The notes below the pieces were generated by a model. It did no database searches. It had not been told where the DNA came from and worked only from the letters and a program-made list of their open reading frames with translations. Below, one piece after another: positions 18,483 through 26,621 of a DNA stretch of 64,000 bases. The position numbers and the translations under genes were made by a program. This stretch comes from Clostridia bacterium (GTDB taxonomy: Bacteria; Bacillota; Clostridia; Oscillospirales; Acutalibacteraceae). The stretch covers positions 1 to 64,000 of the forward strand of contig JAFQOT010000011.1 of NCBI GenBank assembly GCA_017403065.1. The letters are read 5' to 3'. Each line of letters begins with the position of its first letter. Position 1 is the first letter of the stretch.

Positions 18483-19823
18483 ATGGCAGTTAAGCTAAAT
18501 TTTTCCTATGCATCTGACTTTTTAAGAGAAAACGACCTTAAGGGTCTTGAAGCTCAGGTTGCACAGGCGCACAAAATTTTAAAGGATAAATCAGGACTTG
18601 GTAATGATTTCTTAGGTTGGGTTAATTTACCCAACGATTATGATAAAGAGGAATTTGATAGAATTAAAAAAGCCGCAGCTAAAATTCGTCAGGATACTGA
18701 TGTGCTAATAGTTATCGGAATAGGCGGGTCATATTTAGGAGCTCGCGCCGCTATTGAATTTCTTAAAGGACCTTATTATAATTCTTTCAGAAAAGACGCA
18801 CCTGAAATTTACTTTGCGGGCAATAGCATAAGCGGTTCTTATCTTGCAGATATGCTAAAGCTTTGTGAGGGTAAAAGGGTTTCTGTAAATATTATTTCTA
18901 AATCGGGTACAACTACCGAGCCTGCCGTAGCTTTCAGAGTATTCAGAAAATATTTAGAGGAGCAATACGGCGAGCAAGAGGCTGCAAAGCGTATTTATTG
19001 CACCACAGACAAAGCAAGGGGCACTCTTAAGGCTTTGGCTGACGAAAAGGGATATGAGTGTTTTGTAGTACCTGATGATGTAGGCGGCCGTTTTTCAGTT
19101 CTTACTGCAGTGGGTCTTTTACCTATTGCCGCTGCAGGCGCTGATATTGATAAGCTTATGCAGGGCGCCGCTAAAGCAGCTACAGAGTTTAATAAAGAGG
19201 ATATGTATAAAAACGACTGTTATTTATACGCTGCTTTACGCAATGCTTTTTACCGCAAGGGTAAATCGGTAGAGCTTTTGGTAAGTTACGAGCCAAGATT
19301 TGCTTTAATGGCTGAATGGTTTAAGCAATTATTCGGCGAAAGCGAGGGCAAGGATAATAAGGGTCTGTTTCCTGCATCGGTTATATTTTCTACCGACCTT
19401 CATTCTATGGGTCAGTATGTACAGGACGGCAGCCGTATAATGTTTGAAACTGTTGTAAACTTCTGTGAGTCTGAAAATGATGTAGTTATCGAAAAAGAAG
19501 AAAACAACGGTGACGGACTTAATTTCTTGGCTGGAAAGACAATGTCCTTTGTTAATGAAAAGGCATTTGAGGGTACGGTTTTAGCTCATACCGATGGGGG
19601 AGTACCTAACCTTGTAATAAATGTTGATAAGGCTGACGAGGAGAATTTAGGCCAGCTTATCTATTTCTTCGAAAAGGCATGCGCAATTTCGGGTTATATT
19701 TTAGGTGTTAATCCCTTCGACCAACCCGGTGTTGAAAGCTATAAGAAAAATATGTTTGCTCTTTTAGGCAAGCCTGGATTTGAAGCGCAGAGGGCTGAAT
19801 TAGAGGCAAGACTTAATAAATAA
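18483..19823 (+). CDS. pgi: Glucose-6-phosphate isomerase
   Basis: A 446-residue enzyme interconverting glucose 6-phosphate and fructose 6-phosphate. The sugar-phosphate-binding [11 protein letters not shown] (near residues 79-89), [10 protein letters not shown], and the C-terminal GVESYKKN carrying the catalytic lysine are present. The length matches the shorter Firmicute type. With glucokinase and PfkA nearby it completes the entry of glucose into glycolysis. It is expressed from its own promoter. Confidence 0.97.
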   Translation: MAVKLNFSYASDFLRENDLKGLEAQVAQAHKILKDKSGLGNDFLGWVNLPNDYDKEEFDRIKKAAAKIRQDTDVLIVIGIGGSYLGARAAIEFLKGPYYNSFRKDAPEIYFAGNSISGSYLADMLKLCEGKRVSVNIISKSGTTTEPAVAFRVFRKYLEEQYGEQEAAKRIYCTTDKARGTLKALADEKGYECFVVPDDVGGRFSVLTAVGLLPIAAAGADIDKLMQGAAKAATEFNKEDMYKNDCYLYAALRNAFYRKGKSVELLVSYEPRFALMAEWFKQLFGESEGKDNKGLFPASVIFSTDLHSMGQYVQDGSRIMFETVVNFCESENDVVIEKEENNGDGLNFLAGKTMSFVNEKAFEGTVLAHTDGGVPNLVINVDKADEENLGQLIYFFEKACAISGYILGVNPFDQPGVESYKKNMFALLGKPGFEAQRAELEARLNK

Positions 19824-19882
19824 TTAAAAAAACAGAAATTACTGCTTTCGGGCAGAAATAATATATCAAGGAGCTGTTACAA

Positions 19883-20290
19883 ATGATTAAACTTATTATT
19901 GGTAAAAAGGGTTCTGGCAAAACTAAAAAATTAGTTGACATGGTTAATGAAGCTACCCAAAAAAGTTTAGGCAACGTTGTTTGCATCGAAAAAGGCGACA
20001 CATTAACATACTCTGTTACACATAAAGCACGTCTTATTGATTCTGAAGATTATGGTATTTCAGGCTATAATGAATATTATGGTATGGTATGCGGAATTAA
20101 AGCAGGAAACCACGATGTAACACACATTTTCGGTGATGCTACACTTCGTATAGGTACCCGTAATTATGATGAGTTGGTTACTTTCTTAGAAAGAATTGCT
20201 AAAATAGAAGATATTGAATTTTTATTCACTATTTCTGCTGATAAGGAAGAGCTTCCTAAAAAGCTTTTCGACATTGCTGAGATTTGCTAA
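19883..20290 (+). CDS. Small P-loop protein of unknown function
   Basis: A 135-residue protein with Walker A GKKGSGKTK at residues 7-15 and little room for a full ATPase domain. I recall similar short proteins in Clostridia, often mislabelled as PilT-like twitching motility proteins. None of the PilT signatures is present. The sequence GDATLRIGTRNYDE near residues 88-101 could hold a Walker-B-like acidic residue. It has a clear GGAG ribosome-binding site and its own terminator. The function is unknown. Confidence 0.7.
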   Translation: MIKLIIGKKGSGKTKKLVDMVNEATQKSLGNVVCIEKGDTLTYSVTHKARLIDSEDYGISGYNEYYGMVCGIKAGNHDVTHIFGDATLRIGTRNYDELVTFLERIAKIEDIEFLFTISADKEELPKKLFDIAEIC

Positions 20291-20306
20291 TATTAAATTT
20301 ATTATT

Positions 20307-20338
20307 AGGGACTGTGTTTAAAGCACAGTCCCTTTTTT
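20307..20338 (+). terminator. Terminator after the small P-loop gene
   Basis: A perfect 9-bp stem GGGACTGTG / CACAGTCCC with loop TTTAAAG is followed by six T. Confidence 0.9.
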
Positions 20339-20343
20339 AATTC

Positions 20344-20372
20344 TTGCCTTTATTGGAAAAATGTTATATAAT
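20344..20372 (+). promoter_or_regulatory. Promoter of the DUF951-prfA-sua5-coaE run
   Basis: TTGCCT (20344-20349) and TATAAT (20367-20372) are spaced by 17 bases, directly after a terminator and about 80 bases before the DUF951 ATG. Confidence 0.6.
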
Positions 20373-20451
20373 AAAGTGTTCAATTATATATAGTGAAAAA
20401 TAATGCCTTAAAATAAAGAGTGTTGTTTTTTGCGCTTAACGGAGGCAAACT

Positions 20452-20637
20452 ATGGATATTCAGGTAGGGGATAAGCTTTTAATGAAAAAAAAGCACCCTT
20501 GCGGAGCTGAAATATTTACCGTTACCCGTGTTGGAATGGACTTTAAGCTTCGCTGTGACGGTTGCGGTCACGAAATAATGATTCCTCGAAAAAAAGCCGA
20601 AAAGTCTTTAAAAAAAATTATAAAAAAGGCGGAATAA
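20452..20637 (+). CDS. DUF951 family protein
   Basis: A 61-residue basic protein of the DUF951 (YyzM-like) family, common in Firmicutes. The conserved core is VGDKLLMKKKHPCGAEIFTV followed by RCDGCGHEIMIPR. Three cysteines and a histidine in HPCG and CDGCGH may bind a metal. An OB-like small beta fold and a nucleic-acid role are conceivable but unproven. It is 6 bases upstream of prfA and preceded by GGAGG. Confidence 0.85.
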   Translation: MDIQVGDKLLMKKKHPCGAEIFTVTRVGMDFKLRCDGCGHEIMIPRKKAEKSLKKIIKKAE

Positions 20638-20643
20638 ATACAA

Positions 20644-21720
20644 ATGTTTGATAAATTAGAATCAGTTGTTAACAGATATGACCTTATTGCTATACAGCTT
20701 TCACAACCTGATGTTGTTTCAGATAATGAGCTTTTCAGAAAGCTTATGAAGGAGCACAGCGAGCTTACGCCTATTGTTGAAAAATACCGTGAGTATGCAG
20801 ATGCGAAGGAAAGCGAGCGTCAGGCTCTTGAAATTTTAGCAGAGGCAAATCTTGATAAAGAGCTTAAGGAGCTTGCCGAGGAAGAGCTAAAGGAAGCAAA
20901 GGAGAATATTTCCTTGTTTTCCGACCAGCTTAAAATACTTCTTTTGCCTAAAGACCCTAATGACGATAAAAACGTAATTGTTGAAATCCGTGGCGGCGCA
21001 GGTGGTGAAGAGGCGGCATTGTTTGCAGGCACTCTGTACCGTATGTATTCTATGTATTCTGAAAGCAGACGTTGGACTGTTGAGGTTTTAAATGCAAACG
21101 AAACCGAGCTTGGCGGTTATAAGGAAATCAGCTTTATGATTGAGGGCGAGGGGGCATATTCACGCTTTAAATACGAGAGTGGTGTTCACCGTGTTCAGCG
21201 AGTTCCTGATACCGAAACTCAGGGACGTATTCATACTTCAACAGTTACAGTTGCAGTGCTTCCAGAAGCCGAGGATGTAGAGCTTGAAATTAACCCTGCC
21301 GACCTTAAAATCGATACCTTCCGTTCATCAGGTGCAGGCGGTCAGCATATCAATAAAACCTCTTCTGCTATTCGTGTTACCCATATTCCTACAGGAACGG
21401 TGGTTGAATGTCAGGACGAAAGAAGCCAGTTTAAAAACAAGGATAAGGCTTTGAAAATTTTGCGCTCACGCTTGTTGGATGAGAAACAAAGAGAACACGA
21501 CGAGGCAATAGCCTCTGACAGAAAGGCTCAGGTAGGAACGGGCGACCGCAGTGAAAGAATACGCACTTATAACTACCCTCAGGGCAGAATTACCGACCAT
21601 CGTATAGGACTTACTTTATACAAATTAGATCAGGTTTTAAACGGTGATTTAGATGATGTTGTAGACCCTCTTATCACACACTACCGTACCGAAGCCTTAA
21701 ACGCTCAGGAGCAGGAATAA
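20644..21720 (+). CDS. prfA: Peptide chain release factor 1
   Basis: A 358-residue class I release factor, terminating at UAA and UAG. The catalytic GGQ is at residues 232-234, within the conserved [13 protein letters not shown] context. The upstream domain matches RF1 ([14 protein letters not shown]). It is usually followed by prmC, which methylates this glutamine, but here sua5 follows directly. The stop overlaps the sua5 start by one base. Confidence 0.96.
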   Translation: MFDKLESVVNRYDLIAIQLSQPDVVSDNELFRKLMKEHSELTPIVEKYREYADAKESERQALEILAEANLDKELKELAEEELKEAKENISLFSDQLKILLLPKDPNDDKNVIVEIRGGAGGEEAALFAGTLYRMYSMYSESRRWTVEVLNANETELGGYKEISFMIEGEGAYSRFKYESGVHRVQRVPDTETQGRIHTSTVTVAVLPEAEDVELEINPADLKIDTFRSSGAGGQHINKTSSAIRVTHIPTGTVVECQDERSQFKNKDKALKILRSRLLDEKQREHDEAIASDRKAQVGTGDRSERIRTYNYPQGRITDHRIGLTLYKLDQVLNGDLDDVVDPLITHYRTEALNAQEQE

Positions 21721-22742
21721 TGATTACCCAAAAGCTACAAATATCTTCGGATGAATATGCTAAGACTGTTGAACGGGCAGCAGAAATTTTAAAAAAGGGC
21801 GGAATAGTGGCTATTCCTACCGAAACGGTTTACGGACTTGCAGCATCTGCCTTGGATTCTAAGGCTATAAATAATGTTTTTAAAGCAAAGGGCAGACCGC
21901 AGGATAATCCTTTGATTGTTCATATTTCAAACACCGAAATGTTGAAACAACTGGTGACCGATATTCCCAAGCAAGCCCAAGCCCTTGCCCAAAAATTTTG
22001 GCCCGGACCGCTTACTTTGGTTTTGAATTCTTCAAAAAAAGTGGCGAAAGAGGTTTCGGCAGGACTTGATACCTTAGCTGTGAGAATGCCCAATCATAAA
22101 ACAGCTCTTGATATTATAGAAAAAAGCGGCTTGCCTTTGGCGGCGCCTTCGGCAAATACTTCGGGTAAACCCAGTCCAACCTCGCCGTTTTATGTTGAAA
22201 ATGATTTAGATGGAAAAATCGACGCTATAGTATATGACGGTGAATGCTGTGTGGGTGTAGAGTCAACCGTAGTTTCCTTTTGTACTAATCCGCCTCGACT
22301 CTTGCGTCCTGGGGCTGTAACGGCAGAGCAGTTAAGAGAGATTATTCCTGATATAATTGTTGACAAGGCGGTTTTACAAGAGCCTAAGAGCGATGAGAGG
22401 GTTGAGTCTCCAGGAATGAAATACAAGCATTACGCGCCAAAAACGGAAAGCTATCTGGTAGAGGGTGACAGTAGTTTTTTTGCAGAATTTGTGAATAAAC
22501 AAGAAAATGCGGCAGCCTTGATATTTGAAGAGGAAAAGGATTTAATAACCATACCTAAATTAGTTTACGGACGGTCAGAGGATGAGTCTACATTAGCCAA
22601 AGAGGTTTTTTCCTGTCTTCGCAAGGTAGATGATTTAGAGGCAGAAAAGGTATATATTCACGCCCCATCTAAAAACGGGGTAGGCTTGGCTGTTTATAAC
22701 CGTTTAATCAGGGCATCTGCATTCAGGGTGATAAAGCTATGA
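21720..22742 (+). CDS. L-threonylcarbamoyladenylate synthase (Sua5 type)
   Basis: A 340-residue enzyme making threonylcarbamoyl-AMP for the t6A37 tRNA modification. The N-terminal YrdC domain has IPTETVYGLA, KGRPQDNPLIVHI and SANTSGKPSPTS. The linker YKHYAPK and the extra C-terminal domain show it is the long Sua5/YwlC form rather than TsaC. TsaE and TsaB lie at 29808-30954, TsaD is not in the window. It overlaps prfA by 1 base and coaE by 4. Confidence 0.94.
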   Translation: MITQKLQISSDEYAKTVERAAEILKKGGIVAIPTETVYGLAASALDSKAINNVFKAKGRPQDNPLIVHISNTEMLKQLVTDIPKQAQALAQKFWPGPLTLVLNSSKKVAKEVSAGLDTLAVRMPNHKTALDIIEKSGLPLAAPSANTSGKPSPTSPFYVENDLDGKIDAIVYDGECCVGVESTVVSFCTNPPRLLRPGAVTAEQLREIIPDIIVDKAVLQEPKSDERVESPGMKYKHYAPKTESYLVEGDSSFFAEFVNKQENAAALIFEEEKDLITIPKLVYGRSEDESTLAKEVFSCLRKVDDLEAEKVYIHAPSKNGVGLAVYNRLIRASAFRVIKL

Positions 22743-23320
22743 AAAAAGTGATTATAGGACTTACAGGGCCTACAGGCTCGGGCAAAAGCTCGGTTAGTGT
22801 TGTGGCAGAAAAATTAGGGTTTAAAATAATAAACTGTGACAGCATTGCCCGCAAGGCTACTGAAAAAGGGACACAGGGATTAAAGGCGTTATGCGACGCA
22901 TTTGGCGAGGATATTTTAAATACCGACGGCACATTAAACCGAGGAAAATTGGCAAAAAAAGCATTTAAAAATGCTGAAAGCACCAAGCTTTTAAACAGTA
23001 CAATATTACCTTATATAGTTTCCCTTGTAAAAGAGGAGATGGATGCAGAAAGAATTTTGTTAGACGCGCCTACTCTTTTTGAAAGCGGGATTGACAGTAT
23101 GTGTAATGCCACAGTTGCTGTTTTGGCTGATACACAAACACGGCTTAAACGTATTATAAGCAGGGATAATATTGATATTCAAAGCGCGATTTTGCGTATA
23201 AATGCAGGAAAAGGCGACGATTTTTATAAAGAAAATGCAGATTATATTATCTATAATAATACTACGCCTGATGACTTAAATACTCAGTTTGAGGAAATAA
23301 TACTTAATATATTAAAATAG
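22739..23320 (+). CDS. coaE: Dephospho-CoA kinase
   Basis: A 193-residue kinase catalysing the last step of coenzyme A synthesis. The P-loop GLTGPTGSGKSS is at residues 7-18, NCDSIARKA follows, and LLDAPTLFESG is the acceptor-site region. The conserved second glycine context GPTGSGKS varies slightly from the usual GGIGSGKS. It overlaps sua5 by ATGA and is followed by an M18 peptidase with GGAGG between. Confidence 0.92.
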   Translation: MKKVIIGLTGPTGSGKSSVSVVAEKLGFKIINCDSIARKATEKGTQGLKALCDAFGEDILNTDGTLNRGKLAKKAFKNAESTKLLNSTILPYIVSLVKEEMDAERILLDAPTLFESGIDSMCNATVAVLADTQTRLKRIISRDNIDIQSAILRINAGKGDDFYKENADYIIYNNTTPDDLNTQFEEIILNILK

Positions 23321-23332
23321 GAGGATGATGGT

Positions 23333-24730
23333 ATGTCAGAAAAATCTATGGCTCAACAGCTTAAGGAAAAGCTTTTTTCAAAATCAAAAAACGGACGTCT
23401 TACCGCAAGTCAGGAAACACTTTCTAAGGCAGAGGAATACTGTCAAGGCTACAAAAGCTTTTTAGACAATGCTAAAACCGAGCGTGAAGCTGTAAAGGCG
23501 GCTATTGAGTTGGCTGAGAAAAAAGGCTTTGTTGAATTTATAATAGGCAATAAATATAAAAGCGGCGACAAGGTTTATATAAACAACAGGGGCAAATCGG
23601 TAGCCTTTGCCGTTATCGGCAAGGAGCCGGTGGAAAAGGGTATCAATATTACTGCCGCTCATATAGATTCACCCCGTCTTGATTTAAAACCTAATCCTTT
23701 GTACGAAGAACTTGAATTGGCGTTGTTTAAAACCCATTATTACGGTGGCATTAAAAAATATCAGTGGACTGCAATTCCTTTAAGTCTGCACGGTGTATTT
23801 GCTCTTAAGGATGGCAGCGTTAAAGAGGTTTGCATAGGCGAAAATGATGATGAGCCTAAATTTGTTATAAATGATTTACTTCCTCATTTAGCCCAAGAGC
23901 AAAGCAAGCGTACCTTAAATGAGGGTATTAAGGGTGAGGAGTTAAACGTTTTAATTGGCAGTCATCCCTTTAGAGATGATAAGGGAAGCGAGCTTGTAAA
24001 ACTTAATATTTTACAGCTTTTAAACGAAAAGTATTCTATTACAGAAAGCGATTTTCTTTCAGCCGAGCTTGAAATGGTACCGGCAAGCAAGGCCTGTGAT
24101 ATAGGCTTTGACCGTACTATGATAGGCGCATACGGTCAGGATGACCGAGTTTGCGCATATCCTGCTCTTACAGCTATTTTAGATGTAGAAAATCCTGAAA
24201 AAACCGCCCTTGCCATACTTGCTGATAAGGAAGAGGTTGGCTCTATGGGAAATACAGGTCTTGAGTCGGATTTCTTACGTTATATTGTAGGAGATTTAGC
24301 TAAAATGCAAAACGGTGACGGTACTGTAGCTCTTAGAAATTCCAAATGTCTTTCTGCCGATGTTAATGCGGCAACCGACCCCACATTTCAGGAGGTTATG
24401 GAAAAAAGAAATGCTTCCTTCCTGAATTACGGCGTAGTGATTACCAAGTATACAGGGTCACGCGGTAAAGCGGGCACTTCGGACGCTTCTGCAGAGTATG
24501 TTGCAGGTATCAGAAATATGTTAGATAATGCAGGCATTATTTGGCAGTCGGGTGAGCTTGGCAGAGTGGATTTAGGCGGTGGCGGAACGGTTGCTCAGTA
24601 TATCGCTAATTTAGGTGTAGACGTGGTTGATTTGGGAGTTCCTGTTCTTTCGATGCACGCGCCTTTTGAAACAACCGCTAAATTAGATGTATATATGTGC
24701 TACAGAGCAATGTATGAATTTATGAAATAA
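23333..24730 (+). CDS. M18 family aminopeptidase
   Basis: A 465-residue zinc aminopeptidase of the M18 (aspartyl aminopeptidase/ApeA) family. AAHIDSPRLDLK holds the first metal histidine and aspartate. DKEEVGSMGN carries the catalytic glutamates, and the C-terminal MHAPFETT supplies the last histidine. It is cytoplasmic and removes N-terminal residues from peptides. The length is typical. It has a GGAGG ribosome-binding site and ends in a strong terminator. Confidence 0.92.
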   Translation: MSEKSMAQQLKEKLFSKSKNGRLTASQETLSKAEEYCQGYKSFLDNAKTEREAVKAAIELAEKKGFVEFIIGNKYKSGDKVYINNRGKSVAFAVIGKEPVEKGINITAAHIDSPRLDLKPNPLYEELELALFKTHYYGGIKKYQWTAIPLSLHGVFALKDGSVKEVCIGENDDEPKFVINDLLPHLAQEQSKRTLNEGIKGEELNVLIGSHPFRDDKGSELVKLNILQLLNEKYSITESDFLSAELEMVPASKACDIGFDRTMIGAYGQDDRVCAYPALTAILDVENPEKTALAILADKEEVGSMGNTGLESDFLRYIVGDLAKMQNGDGTVALRNSKCLSADVNAATDPTFQEVMEKRNASFLNYGVVITKYTGSRGKAGTSDASAEYVAGIRNMLDNAGIIWQSGELGRVDLGGGGTVAQYIANLGVDVVDLGVPVLSMHAPFETTAKLDVYMCYRAMYEFMK

Positions 24731-24750
24731 ATCAATATATGTATATAGTT

Positions 24751-24792
24751 AAAACCGCTGGTTAGGGTATTTCCTGATCAGTGGTTTTCTTG
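24751..24792 (+). terminator. Terminator after the M18 gene
   Basis: Arms at 24751-24766 and 24773-24788 form a 16-bp stem including wobble pairs, with a 6-base loop and a TTTTCTT tail. Confidence 0.75.
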
Positions 24793-24829
24793 TAAAGTTA
24801 GTAAAAAGTCGTTTTATAGCATTTATGTG

Positions 24830-24858
24830 TTGATAAAACGACAGAATAAAGGTATAAT
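24830..24858 (+). promoter_or_regulatory. Promoter of the citrate-branch operon
   Basis: TTGATA (24830-24835) and consensus TATAAT (24853-24858) are spaced by exactly 17 bases, about 30 bases before the ATG at 24887. The -10 box lies inside the palindrome at 24852-24873. Confidence 0.85.
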
Positions 24859-24873
24859 TGTATACAATTATAC
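24852..24873. promoter_or_regulatory. 22-bp palindromic operator, probable GntR/FCD site
   Basis: A perfect 22-bp palindrome whose core is TTGTATACAA. Sites of the form TNGTNNACNA are typical for FadR/FCD-type GntR regulators. It overlaps the -10 box and the transcription start, so binding should repress. The operon's second gene encodes such a regulator, which makes autoregulation likely. Confidence 0.8.
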
Positions 24874-24886
24874 AAGGGGTGATACT

Positions 24887-25975
24887 ATGTTAGAACTTTC
24901 CAATTCTACTAATTTACTTGAACAAAAAACCTATAAGTATTCACTGCAGGATATTGCTGAGCCTAATTTATATAGAGAGTTATATTCTTATGACGATATA
25001 CCAAAGATTTCATTTAACCACAGGCGCGTGCCAATGGGTATGCCTAAGGATATCTGGATAACTGATACTTCCTTATGTGACGGTCAGCAGTCGGTTGAGC
25101 CGTACACTGTAAAGCAGATAGTAGATCTGTATAAATTGATGTCAAAGCTTGGCGGTCCTTACGGAATAATCCGCCAGACTGAATTTTTTGTTTATAGCAA
25201 AAAGGATAGGGAAGCTGTGGCAAAATGTCAGGAATTAGGTCTTAAATTCCCTGAAATTACAACCTGGATAAGAGCTAATAAAGAGGATTTTAAACTTGTT
25301 AAGGATTTAGGCATAAAAGAAACAGGTATTTTGGTTTCTTGCAGCGACTATCATATTTTTAAAAAGCTTAAGATGACAAGAAAACAGGCTATGGATACAT
25401 ATCTTTCTGCTGTTGCCAATGCTTCTACAGCATGGCTTTACGGCGCTTCGGCTGTTAACTGTTCTTTATTAGGAATCGGCGAGCGCACAGGTAATATACC
25501 ACTTGAGGCAATGATAATGGAATATGCTTCCTTAAGAGGCTCTTTAGACGGAATGGACACCTGCGTTATTACAGAAATTGCCGATTATTTTAAAAATGAA
25601 ATAGGCTATGAAATTCCTTTGATGACACCCTTTGTGGGCAAGAATTTTAATGTGACCCGCGCGGGTATTCACGCCGACGGTCTTTTAAAGGATGAAGAAA
25701 TTTATAATATTTTCAATACCGACAAATTGCTTAACCGCCCTGCCTCTGTTTCAATAGGTAAAGCCAGCGGTCTTGCAGGTATTGCTTATTGGATAAATAA
25801 CAATTACCGTTTGCCAGAGGATAAAAAGGTGGACAAAAAGGACCCATTGGTTATAGCTTTGAAGGAATGGATTGACGAGGAATACGAGGACGGCAGACAA
25901 ACTACCCTTTCAAACGGAGAAATAGAAAAGAAAATAGAAGAATTTTCAGGAAACAGATTTAAAGGAGATAAATAA
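24887..25975 (+). CDS. Re-citrate synthase-like protein with an apparent internal deletion
   Basis: A 362-residue member of the isopropylmalate/homocitrate synthase superfamily. It most resembles the Re-citrate synthases of Clostridia, which make citrate from oxaloacetate and acetyl-CoA. Conserved blocks include RQTEFFVYS, SDYHIF, LLGIGERTGN and NVTRAGIHADGLLK. Two features are odd. The catalytic DTxLRDGQQ motif reads DTSLCDGQQ (Cys64 for Arg). The sequence also jumps from the MTRKQA helix (about residue 170) to NASTAWLYG (178), omitting the HGHND metal site and CDT motif. Relatives are about 440-460 residues. It may be inactive, or the sequence may have lost about 270 bp. An upstream GTG at 24827 would place the promoter inside the gene. 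Confidence 0.75.
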   Translation: MLELSNSTNLLEQKTYKYSLQDIAEPNLYRELYSYDDIPKISFNHRRVPMGMPKDIWITDTSLCDGQQSVEPYTVKQIVDLYKLMSKLGGPYGIIRQTEFFVYSKKDREAVAKCQELGLKFPEITTWIRANKEDFKLVKDLGIKETGILVSCSDYHIFKKLKMTRKQAMDTYLSAVANASTAWLYGASAVNCSLLGIGERTGNIPLEAMIMEYASLRGSLDGMDTCVITEIADYFKNEIGYEIPLMTPFVGKNFNVTRAGIHADGLLKDEEIYNIFNTDKLLNRPASVSIGKASGLAGIAYWINNNYRLPEDKKVDKKDPLVIALKEWIDEEYEDGRQTTLSNGEIEKKIEEFSGNRFKGDK

Positions 25976-26616
25976 TGATAGAGCATAAGACGGTATCTTT
26001 AGCTGATCAGGTTTTCGAGCATCTTGAAAGGGATATTTTAAGCGGAAAATACACAAAGGGTGAAATTTTAACAGAGTGTAGATTATGTAAGGAATTAGGG
26101 GTAAGCCGTACACCTATTCGGGAGGCTTTAAGAAGATTAGGTCAAGAGCATTTAATAGAAGAATCGGGCAAGGGCTCGGTAGTTGTTGGTATAACACAAA
26201 AGGATTTAGAGGATATTTTTCTTATCCGTGAAAGTCTTGAAAGCATTGTGGCTTCTCTTGCGGCAAAAAATCATACCCAAGAGCAGTTGTTAATACTTAA
26301 AGAGGCGTTGGATTTACAGGAATTTTATTTAAACAGACAAAATGCTGACCAAATAAGACTTATGGATAATAAATTCCATAATGCAATTTATAAATTAAGC
26401 GGCAGTATGACTTTTTACGATGTTTTACTACCACTTCACAAAAAAGTGCAAAAATACAGAAAAGCTTCGGTTGAGGATAAAAATCGCGCAGTACATTCTG
26501 TAGAAGAGCATAGAAAGATTTATCAGGCTATTGCCGACAGGGATGCTGAAACAGCATCAAAATACGCTTCACAGCATGTTAAAAATGCTTATAAACATAT
26601 AATAGGAAAGGAATAA
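25975..26616 (+). CDS. GntR-family regulator, FCD (FadR/VanR) subfamily
   Basis: A 213-residue repressor-type regulator. The N-terminal winged helix (residues 8-72) has the GntR pattern ILSGKYTKGEIL and the recognition helix region SRTPIREALRRLG. The all-helical FCD ligand domain follows (LEDIFLIRESLE, then HNAIY and HRKIYQAIADRD). The FCD fold often binds an organic acid with a metal. Its start overlaps the synthase stop by one base. Being inside the operon, it probably binds the palindrome at 24852-24873 and responds to citrate or a related acid; the ligand is inferred. Confidence 0.88.
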   Translation: MIEHKTVSLADQVFEHLERDILSGKYTKGEILTECRLCKELGVSRTPIREALRRLGQEHLIEESGKGSVVVGITQKDLEDIFLIRESLESIVASLAAKNHTQEQLLILKEALDLQEFYLNRQNADQIRLMDNKFHNAIYKLSGSMTFYDVLLPLHKKVQKYRKASVEDKNRAVHSVEEHRKIYQAIADRDAETASKYASQHVKNAYKHIIGKE

Positions 26617-26621
26617 TTAAA

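Noticed and set aside
24827..24886. GTG start 20 codons upstream for the citrate-synthase-like gene
   Set aside because: It would place the promoter and operator inside the gene. AAGGGGTG precedes the ATG at 24887.
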